64,000 nucleotides of DNA from Gnetum montanum (Eukaryota > Streptophyta > Gnetopsida > Gnetales > Gnetaceae). Location: assembly GCA_015680685.1 (NCBI GenBank), contig MNCI01022125.1, positions 366,793 through 430,792 of the forward strand, written 5' to 3'. Position 1 is the first letter of the stretch; the number at the start of each line of letters is the position of its first letter. The translations under genes and the position numbers were made by a program. The notes beneath the pieces are model-generated. The model was not told the origin of the DNA and made no database searches. It saw only the letters and a program-made list of their open reading frames with translations. Shown one piece after another: positions 1 to 9,378 of this stretch.

Positions 1-227
1 CAAACACAACTCCAAGAAGACAAGAAAACCACAAATGAAATAGTCAGCTAAACACTTTAAACAAGGAGATGGAGTCACCACGTGCAATTTTCAAAGCAGA
101 CAGAATCATGAACAACATTAGCCTCATTAAGACCCATGAGATGAATTATGTAACAAGTCTTTGTAAAACATGAACAGTTGATTGTAGCGACACATCTTGT
201 TAAATTTTGCTTGGTCGTCGATGATGT

Positions 228-556
228 CACCAGTTTATAGTCTTAGAGGACTGTTGTGGGTTTGTTTCACGTCATAACCCCTTGGACGGTGCCAGTTTAG
301 CGTCATAGCGGATGGTGCATTGCTAGTTTATAGTCATAGCGGACTGTGAAGAGGCAAACTAGTTTATAGTCTTAGTGGACTCTGGATGCTAGTTTCATGT
401 CATGGCGGACGGATGTAGTAGTTTAGTGTCATACCGGACAGAACTCTGTGGTATCAGTTTTAAGTCATGATGTTAGGACTATTCTGTGGTATCAGTTTTA
501 AGTCATGATCCAGGACTACTTTGTGCCAGTTTATAGTCATAGCGGACTGATGCTTA
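228..556. repeat. Degenerate tandem repeat in element G downstream of protease
   Basis: About nine imperfect copies of a unit built on AGTTTATAGTCATAGCGGAC (starts near 231, 291, 325, 358, 389, 418, 452, 493, 528), with irregular spacing of about 30 to 60 bases. A related copy lies near 2171 inside the gag-protease frame and a weaker one near 733. Positions 1-845 have no recognisable coding sequence. Confidence 0.75.
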
Positions 557-845
557 TCTTGCTTGTGTAAAGTGTGATGCTGCATGCATGGTCATGCTAC
601 ATGCCTACGAGATCCTGCAAAAAAATCAATTAGGAAGAAAACAATATCAAGTGACACCTGCCATACATAGAGTTAGAATGTATGAATGAAAGAAAAGTAA
701 TGCAAAAAGTGATAGTTTTAAGCTGTTCCAGGCCGTATGCTAGTTTAAGGCCTTTTTCGGGCCATGTGTTTTTGTAGTTTTATGTTTTTGAAATGCACTA
801 TGTGAACTAAGTTGACGAATGTGTAAACAAAAGAAAATGCATGAT

Positions 846-3800
846 CTAAGTGAGTGAGCAAAATGTAAACGCATAGGCTAGTGCAATGTAAACAAAAGTC
901 AAAAAATGCATGTCAGAGGGGTAGGCAGAAGGTAGGCAAGCATCAAGCACATTTTCAGCCAAGGGAGAGTCTTGGTCATGTAGTTGCTTCCTAATTAGGC
1001 ATGGATTACGGAGCATGCAAGGTTTAGGGTCCTCTGGGGGGTTGTCGGCTTCAACCACTCGTTCGGGTGTGTTAGCCTTAAGGGTTGCGTTGGTTGTCGT
1101 AGGTGTACCATGAAGAAACTCTTCTTCCAAAACTTGCACCATGTCTATGTCGTGGATAGTCGAAGAGGAAACGTTATCACCATGGATGATAACTTGACCA
1201 CCTTCGTATGGAAGGTGGATTTCTTGGTGGATGGGAGAGGAGATGGCCCTTAGTTGAGCTAGCCAAGGCCTTCCTAGAATCATGTTGAAACCTGGGATCT
1301 CCTCTATGACAGTGAAATCTGCACTAGTGGGAAATTGCTCTTCCGCTACAAAGGCTAAGTTGATTGTACCCTTGACTATGACATGTGATCCATTGAAGGA
1401 TTTTAGACATGTTATTTTGGTTGGCCTGATTTCATCTGCCAGGCCTACCTTGTTGATGACGGAGTACAGGACTACGTTCGTTGCTGCACCATCATCAACA
1501 TGCATTTTGCAGATGGTGCACTGCCCAACACGAATGCTAATGGATAGTGGAGCCGTAGTGACTTCCCCTTGTTTGTGGTTGACTTTAACTACATCATCAT
1601 GAAAGGTTAAGGTTGTTGAACCCAATTCTTGTGGTGTGGGAGGAAACACTGTTGCATGGATGGATGCCTCATTTGCAGGGATGTCCTCCATAATAGGAAT
1701 GGAGGCTAAGACCTGGGCCAATGCTTGGCAGTGAGTAGGTGATGTCCTAACCAGGTCGTATAAGCTAAATGTTATGTTCTTTTGCTTGAGCATTTGCTTT
1801 ACTTGGGTTAGTACAGCTATGAAGTCCTTGTCATTAGCCATTGTGTTGTCTTTGACTTCCTCCATGAAGCTTGAGAGATAGACCTCTCGAGAGGGGAACT
1901 TAGGCTTGGTTTTCTTGGGGGTAGGGGCCCCAGTGTTCAGTTGTTGTTTGCAAGTTGTGGCCTTTACTTCGGCCATGGGAGTTGAGAGGTGCTCGTTTGT
2001 CCTCTTGCGTTCCCATTTGGTGGGCCTACCCAAGTTGCTAGTGGGGTCAACCCTTGAATGAGGAGGGATTAAGATGTTGCCCACTGTTGGGCTTCGGGTA
2101 GGTGAGGGGCCATGACATTGTGGCACCTTGATGACGAAAGGTTGCTTAGCAGTTTTTGTTGTAGCGTTATGCCAGTTTAACGTCTTAGTGGATGAACGTT
2201 GTGGAGCCTTGACCACAAAGGGTGTTGTGAGTGCTTGGGGTGACACCTTGATAATAAAGGGAGGCCTCTTGTTTGTGGAGGCTGGGGGAATCCTTGCCTT
2301 GCTTGGAGACACATGGATCATAAAAGGTTTTTGCATAGGTTTGGGCTTGCCACCTATGCTAATTGAGTTTATGACATAGGAGGCATCGTCTGCGTTGGAT
2401 TGACTTGCCGTGTCAATCACTAGTTGGCCTTGTTTTATCATTCCCTGTAGGTCATCTTGCAAGGCATGATAGTTTTCTGTATTGTGACTAGCCATTTGAT
2501 GGTAATGATAGTATTGGTCCAATTTAAAATGTTGTGGGCTCGGGGGCTCATTTGGTACTGCTAAGGTGGGGTTCCTTAGTAGCTCACAGTACCTATCATG
2601 TTTTTGGCGGGTAATCTCCGATACGTGTTTGTGTTGGATTTTCCCGGCTTTCAAGAGTTGCTCCAATAGTTGAGAGGGTTGCATCAGTAGTGGTGTATAC
2701 TTTGAGTGGTCCTTGTGCTGAAAGTTGGATTTTGGGGTGGCCCCTATCGATGTAGGTGAGTTGGCAAAGTTGGTGGCTTTGTTAGCCAGGGCTTTAGGTT
2801 GCTTAGCTTTTGGGCCCCAGTTGGTTGCTTTTGTGATTACGGCTACTGTTGCCTCGGTTGTGTTTTGCTTGCGAGTATGTTGATTTTTGTAGGCCACATA
2901 AGCTGGGTCATTGCTTGATTGTGCCGCCTCTTCTATGCCTTTAATTTTTACAAATGCCTGACTCAAAGTACGGGGTTTTAGATAATAAAGCTTTGATTTA
3001 ATGAAGTTGTTTGCAGCCGCCTTAAGGATGGTAAGCAGATATGTTTCAGGAATAGGTTCATGAAGTTCATTCAGGGTGTTGCTCCATCTTTGGATAAACG
3101 TTTGTGCTGGCTCTAAAGGTGCTTGTTTAATTTGAATTAAGCTATTTAACGTGGCTTCAGGTTTTAGATTGTATTTGAAGCGGGTGACAAACTGATGCAA
3201 CAAATTCTCTAAAAAAAGATACGGAGCTATGGGGTAAAGATCGGTACCAATCTAAGGCTTTTCTGGTTAAGGACATTGCAAATACTCGCAAAATTACATG
3301 GAGCCATGCTTGAAGTAAAAGGCTTTCAGTTCTAAATGTCACTAGGTGGGCATTTGGGTCTCCTTCTCCATTGTACTTGGTCAACTGAGGTAACGAGACT
3401 CCCTTTGGCAAGGTTAAGGGTGAGACTGAGGGGTTAATAGGGTCATCTTGATAGAAATCTAGTACTTTGACTTCTTCATTGTTCAAAGTTTTAAGGAGTT
3501 TTAATTCCTCTGCCCAGGAGCACATCATTTTTTGCGTGTCTGCCCATTCTTGGGTGGTAGGCAAACCAATGGATTGAGCGGATTGTGGATGATAATGGTT
3601 TAATTGTTGCATTGGAAAGGGAGGTTGTTGGGTTGATATTGGTTGTGGTGGGATGGTATTCTGGACTGAGACTATAGCCGGTGGAACCCACTGCCTAGCC
3701 ACAGGTTATGAGGTAACACCCTGAACATGTTGGGTTGGAGTAATCAATGGTGCTCCATGGATTTGCACCTGAGGTATGTAATGGATGGATGTGGAAACTG

Positions 3801-4398
3801 GTATGACTGATGGCATTCCAATCACTTGAGGTTGAAAAGTTATTCCTACATTAGTCTGAGGAGGAAGTTGTTGGGATTGTGTTTGCAATGGTATGACGGA
3901 AGTAGATGCATTAGTTTGAACATTGGACTTGGAGAAGACGGGAATAGGAATGGCTACTTCCTGTAATGAAGTTGGTGGCGGAAATGTTGTCTCTTCTAGG
4001 AAAGGTTGGAATAATGGGTTTGTGTAGGCATGGGGACTAACAGTATGTTAGGAATCTCCATGTTCAGATTGGGCTGCAAAATCATCTTCCTCATCTTGAG
4101 GCTCTATTGGCGGTAGCTGTAAGGCTTGACTTCTAGCCATAAGAAGCTGGGATATGAGTTTATGATGGTGTTCAGACAACGGGATTATATCAAATGCTGA
4201 AGGGATGAACTCACGACCTCCTTTGTGGACAATTTCATAGTCTCATTTCACTTTCTTTTCCACATGATCGATAGGCAAGTTGGCTTGGATTTTTACACAA
4301 ATGAAGTTATATTGTTCAAGGCTTAGTGTGGCTCGCTTTGGTTGGATTGTGGTATCAAACGTGTTAGGCATTGATGTAGAAGGTTGATCTGGATTCAT
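846..4398 (-). pseudogene. gag-protease polyprotein of element G (broken)
   Basis: Retrotransposon capsid plus aspartic protease. I start it at the ATG at 4398, which begins MNPDQPST, about 330 bases after the primer-binding site. The capsid core contains KYNGEGDPNAHLVTF and LTRKALDWYRSLP, followed by the helical segment to about 2950. A second helical block near 1740-1850 (SLYDLVRTSPTHCQAL) is typical of Tat/Ogre elements. The protease has active site VDDGAATN (1478-1503) and flap-side motif ILGRPWL (1263-1283). Breaks: three in-frame stops upstream of 3700 (after VEKKVK, after SEHGDS and after VQGVTS) and a frameshift at an A7 run (3211-3217, + strand) that separates the two long frames. 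From about 1840 to 3200 the frame is open. The frame ends at 846 with no RT after it. Confidence 0.85.
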
Positions 4399-4731
4399 AT
4401 TCACAAATTGGGTTGTGAAAGTTTCTATTTGTAGAAAATGGTTAACTTTGAAAACGAAAAAATAAAAAATAAAAAACAAAAAAAATAAAAAAAATGGCTA
4501 AATTTGTTGGTAGTAGGAAAATTTATAAGTGTAAAAATGAAAGAAAAAAATGCTAGGTATGAAAATGCAGGGAAAAAAAATGCTAAGTGTGAAAACTACT
4601 AAAAATGGCCAACTCTAGCGCTACACCCGCTATGCTAGAGCTTGCTATGCTTTGAGAACTTGTTATGCTCTCTAGAACATCCAGAGTTTTGACTAAGTGC
4701 TAATCAAAAAATCTAGACAGAAATGGTTCAA

Positions 4732-4750
4732 GCCCTCCTTCTAGCGCCAA
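4732..4750 (-). promoter_or_regulatory. Primer-binding site of element G
   Basis: Minus strand reads TTGGCGCTAGAAGGAGGGC, four bases after the LTR terminus (TACA). A TGG start right after an LTR is the normal position for minus-strand DNA priming. The tRNA is not assigned; it differs from the tRNA-Asp-type sites of the other elements in this nest. Confidence 0.7.
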
Positions 4751-4754
4751 AAAC

Positions 4755-6217
4755 TGTACTGACCTAAATCATTGGTGTAAGGCTGGAAAGGAAACAGACA
4801 TTGAGAGATCGTAGGACAGCCACAGCTAACCCTGCTTTCGCTCGAGGGCAAGCTGGAAAAGTAAATGAAGGCAGAGTGCCTTGGATGGTCTACACGCAGA
4901 TCAACCAAGGACTTCCCCGAGCGTAAGCTACGACTAGCGCTGGGGTTATCGTAAACGGGATGTAAATGGTGCAAATAGCAATATGAAATGTAAATAGAGC
5001 GTATTGAATTTTAAATAAAGCATAAATAGAGCTATATTATAGAAAAAGCATAAACCTAAGTAAATAATGTAAATGGAAGGCAATAATGAAACTGTATTGT
5101 ATTTCTTATACAGGAATATGCATCGGTCAAAGCGTAGTTGCACACGTGTGGATGGCAAGTCAAATGTCTAGCCTTGGAATGATATGACATGATGATGTGA
5201 CGATGAAATGGGATGAACATGAGAAATACTTGGAAGCCAATAATTAGGTTTGCCGAGCGCCCAAGGATTGCAAATTCTGTCCTTCTTCAGAGTTGCCGAT
5301 CTCTCCCTTTTTTGCCTCCTAGTTTATGTGAATTGATAGGGTATTTATAGGGTTGGTCTGGGTGCTGGATAGTTGCATTCTTTGACCAGGTTCAATGTAT
5401 CTATGTTGGATAGTTGTGCACGAGTTGGATGTGTGCTGGATATTTGTCTTCTTTGACCAGATTCAATGTATCTCACAACATGTGGGTCATTCAAGCCCAT
5501 GAAAATACAAATAATTTAGACAAGCCCTCAAATGATAAAAATTTACAAAGAAAATCAGGAGGATTAACTCTGCCTCGCTTGTCTAGCATCCAGCGTGACC
5601 TGCAATGTGACCTCCAAAACTTGCAATTTTGAGCTGAAATCTGGAATTTCTGAAGGCTGGGACCCATAGTTATCAATAGTGGACCCTGAGGATGACTTGC
5701 ACCCTTGAAATCAAGTCATTTTGGCTCAGTTTTGGGGCTCTAAAAACTGGTGACGCTGATCCTTACGCTCTGCAGCGTTTGAAAAGGTAACCCCAATGTC
5801 ACCAAGCCAAAATGGCATATTTGAGGCCCAAATCTTGATTTTCTAGAGGCTGGGAGCTACTGGGGACCTTGGTGAAGGTCATGGGGGGTCCTCGTGCTCA
5901 ATTTCAGCCTATTTTGACTCAATTTTGAGGCTCCAAAAGTTGGTAACGCTGATCGTTACGCTGTGCAGCATCTGAAAAAGTAACCAAAGTGTACTTAGCC
6001 AAAACCAAATATTTTGAACCTGAAACTTTTGATTCTGGATGCTGGAAGTTGGTGCAATCACCTGTGGCCTTGGGGGGACCTTGCCTATTGAATCATGGGC
6101 CATCGGGGGCTATTTTGGAGGCCTCCAAGTTTGGTCACACTGTACTCATGTTAGGCAGTAGCATGACTTAGCTTGATTCTTGTCTAAAAGTGCTAGGCCA
6201 AAATTAGTGGTGTTTCA
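4755..6217 (-). repeat. 5' LTR of element G
   Basis: Bounded on the minus strand by TGAAACACC and GGTCAGTACA, giving TG...CA ends. The inner edge is set by the primer-binding site and the outer edge by the resumption of F integrase coding sequence at 6218. A minus-strand TATAAATA (5342-5349) is a likely promoter. The 3' LTR is off-window, so the ends are inferred rather than confirmed by a pair. Confidence 0.7.
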
Positions 6218-7390
6218 CGTATCCTTCAAGATGCTCACGAGGGTCCTTGTGGAGGCCACTATGCTAGACATAGAACGACCATTAAAATCCTGGTTCCAGG
6301 GTATTATTGGCCTACACTTTTTAGGGACGCACAATGGTTCGCCTGCTCCTGCAAACGATGCCAAAGAGATGGTGGGATGTAGGCATGGTTGGAGGGACCT
6401 CAACAGTGGATTCAGCCACGGGAGCCCTACGACATCTGGGGTATCGACTTCATGGGGCCCATCACCCCCTTGTCAAACGAAAAGACATACATCATCCTGG
6501 CGGTGGACTACTGTACAAAGTGGGTAGAAGCGACCGTCGTCATCGACTATTCTTCAAACACTACCACACGATTTGTCCAGCAACAAATCGTTACCAGGTT
6601 TGGAGTGCCTCACACATTCATTTTTGATAATGGGACACACTTCACGGGGATCACTTTTTGAAAACTCATGCAACACTTAGGGGTAACACATAAATTCACA
6701 ACACCTTATCACCCCCAAGCCAACGGGAAGGCCGAAGTCACAAATAGGGAAATTACCAAGATCCTTACATGAACAATTAGCAAATACAGGAGGGATTGGA
6801 GTACCAAGCTCAACGATGCCCTATGGGCCTATCGCTCCACTTGGAAACTTCCTATGGGGTACTCTCCCTATGAGTTAGTGTATGGTAAGTTGCCAACACT
6901 TCCAATCCAGGCAGAACTCTGGATACTATCCACTGCCTGTGACCTCGGCCTTGACCTACCACTAGCACAACGAGAACGATTAATCAATTTGAGTGTGCTG
7001 GATGAGAATCGATTAGTGGCCCTATTTTCAAATGAAACCCACAAGGCCTATAACAAGAAACGACATGATCTTAGGATTCGAAAGGTCACATTTAGATGTG
7101 GAGACAAGGTATTGTATTGAAACCCCTCACATATATCCCAACCAACAAAGTTTCAGACACTATGGGAGAGACCCTATACTATCTCCGAAAACTTTCCATT
7201 CGGGGCCTTGCTCATCCACAAACCTAGGGATCCCACCAGAACACAGTTGGTCAACCACCAACAACTCAAACCTTTCCGTGAGCTTCACACAGCTAGTGTC
7301 ATAGCCTCGTCATCAGTCGGTCATCCATGCTCCATCTTTCGCATCTCCTCCTTTCCACCCAGTCGTGGGGGAGACCCTCATCCCTGTTGA
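6218..7390 (+). pseudogene. Integrase of element F (broken)
   Basis: Retroviral-type integrase of the Athila lineage, which joins element cDNA to host DNA. The first residues after the G insertion are RILQDAHEGPCGGHYA, giving the two His of the N-terminal zinc finger; the two Cys follow in CSCKRC. The catalytic core keeps the first Asp in WGIDFMGP, the second in FDNGTHF and the Glu in NGKAEVTNRE. The C-terminal part contains PYELVYGKLPTLPIQ and RCGDKVLY. The frame is broken by point stops: TAG near 6382, TGA at 6658-6660, TGA near 6769, TGA at 7118-7120. The tail runs to a stop at about 7390, beside a polypurine-like motif (7360-7374). All key metal-binding residues are still visible, so decay is recent or moderate. 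Confidence 0.88.
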
Positions 7391-9378
7391 TCCATCCCAC
7401 TACACCTCTCACCATTTTGTTATTTTTTGTTTTACACTTTTTTTGTTTTACACCTTTTTGTTTTTACAACTTTTTGTTTTACACTTCTTCTTTTTTCCAC
7501 TTTTTTGTTTTATGCTTTTTGTTTTACACTTATTGGTTTTCCATTTTTCGTGTTCTTTTTGTTTACTTTTCGTCGTCATATTGTTTGGTGTGGTCGATTT
7601 TCGTTACGGTGGGTACTTTAATAGTCTTCCTAGTTATTTGGTTCTTGCCGTTGCATGGTTGTCCTTGGATTGTATGTTGTGTTCACTTCATAAACTCGGT
7701 AGTGAGTCCACATCATCCACCCATTCACCATTCCCTGGTTTTCCTTGTGTCATGAACATGCAACCCCTTCATTTAAAAACATTTTAATCAATGTGTGACT
7801 TGTGTAGTTACTAGACTGAGGGATGACCCAATGGTTTGAATCGGGTGTGACTTCTAGGGGAGTGCTTTATTCGTTGTTCTGTTCTGTTCTCCGGGTTGCC
7901 AGTGTGTCCTTATGGATTTTCTCCCACTCCAAGTCTCTCTCTGCGGAAGCTTTTGGGTAGTTCGACCTTACATGGTGTGGTCCTCACTAAAAAAAATCAA
8001 AAAAAAACAAAAAAAAAGAGACAAAAGATGCAAAAAAATAAAATAAAAAAAATAAACTGAGGATTCAAAGCACACCCCTTGGTCGAATGCATGCACACAT
8101 GCATGGGTCTTCGCATGGTGTGGTTCCCCCGCATAAAAGAAAAGAAAAATGAATCACAGTGGGAATTCAAAGCACACCCCTTAGATCGCCTCTCGTAGGC
8201 CATCCGCTGTAGTTATGGGACTTCCTTGGTCCCCTCTAACTTCGTCCCATTTCACTTCCTTCTTCTCATGTTTCTTGGAGTGGTGGTTCTCTGTGGGGTC
8301 ATTCTTGTTTCCTTGGGGGATGGTCAGAACTTCGTTTATTGCTGCAATGTCACTGTTTGTGGATGGTTTTGGGTCTGTCCTTAGGAAGGTGCTACCGGGT
8401 CACTTAGCCATGCTCTCACACGGGGTTTCATGTGGCCAACACTTGGACTTTCCATTTTCTCCTCTCCCTCTATTCCTGCTTCTCTCCGTACTCACCTCAC
8501 TACCCTTTTTATGTTTTGTGTGTCGTCGTGTTTTCTGTAGGTCTCTCATGCCTTGGTGGATTCTCTTGGTTTGGAGTCTTAACTGGTGACACCACTTATT
8601 GGCACCAGGGCCCATGGACCCTGGTGTTGAGGGTATGCAGGGGCTACAAAGGCTATTGCCTGCTATGGGGAGGACCCACCTGTATATTTCTGGTTGTGCT
8701 TGTTAAGCCTCCCATCCTTTGGATTTCTTGGTTGCCTGGTTTCAGTGTCCCATCGTTCAATTTCATCCTTGCAGAGTTCTTTTGCCATCCTATTTTTCCA
8801 TTTTGTCTCTTTTTCGCACTTAATTACCTTCCTCCTGTCCTTAGCCATGATTGGGCCTTTTCTGCGCTTCAAACGCCTCAATTTGGGTTTTCAAATTTTT
8901 CAATTCGGGTGTTTTTTGGGTTTGTCAACGTTGGTCCACAGGTGAATAGTGCTGCATATACGAGGCCCTGTCGACACAGGGCCTAACCCCTATATATACC
9001 CTGCTGCACTTCTTCATTTTTCATCATTTAGAGTCCAAATTGAGGGGAGTTTTTGTCATTTTTTCTACCTAACCCTTCCCAGCGCACGTACATTACATCA
9101 CGTGTCCACATCAACCTGTCCTTGTCCTTTTTACGCACCTGAAGGTATGCTCTCAGTCGTGGGGGGGGGGGGGGGGGGTGGTGTCCTTGTGTAATTAATT
9201 AATTAAGTAATTAATTTGTTAATTGGGAAAACTGTGGCCCTAATCCCTAAATTAACACTCCGGGAAACTTAACGGTGTGCTTGTGCCATTAACATAACTT
9301 GGTCAAACTGAGAAAGTATATATGGACCATCTTAAACTACTTATGAACGATCTAACGGACGGTTATGTTTATTTTTAG
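7391..9378 (+). other. Conserved non-coding spacer of element F
   Basis: About 2 kb between integrase and 3' ORF with no convincing gene. It holds a T-rich tract with repeated TTTTGTTTTACAC (7420-7560), two copies of a GCATGGTGTGGTTC plus AATTCAAAGCACACCCC cassette (7972-8090 and 8113-8184), the block TGGGGAGGACCCACC (8666-8680), and a second polypurine-like motif CTCAGTCGTGGGGG (9152-9165) extended to a long G run. The same blocks in the same order occur in elements A and C, and partly in D and B. Confidence 0.75.

Larger units (their letters stand above)
1..6217 (-). mobile_element. Element G: Tat/Ogre-like Ty3 retrotransposon, 5' part
   Basis: Minus-strand LTR retrotransposon running off the left edge. 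In its own direction it has a 5' LTR (6217-4755), a primer-binding site (4750-4732), a leader, gag-protease (4398-846) and then non-coding repetitive sequence. The gag and protease resemble the Tat/Ogre group rather than the Athila-like elements that fill the rest of the nest. It interrupts element F exactly where the integrase N-terminus begins: F coding sequence resumes at 6218. The expected duplication CGTAT (6218-6222) should recur at the other end of G, outside the window. RT, RNase H, integrase and the 3' LTR are not in view. Confidence 0.85.

Noticed and set aside
228-556. CRISPR-like regularly spaced repeats
   Set aside because: Units are degenerate, spacing is irregular, the context is a plant retrotransposon, and there are no cas genes.
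1282-2379. Plus-strand frames of 106 and 83 codons
   Set aside because: They are antisense to the G gag-protease frame, which has recognisable capsid and protease motifs.
7365-7787. Very hydrophobic open frames suggesting a membrane protein after the F integrase
   Set aside because: They come from the T-rich TTTTGTTTTACAC tract, which gives Phe/Leu runs in more than one frame, and the frame is not kept in A, C or D.
9157-9178. Long G run as a G-quadruplex regulator
   Set aside because: It extends the polypurine-like motif in one copy only; A and C have five or fewer G there, so slippage or sequencing error is likelier.
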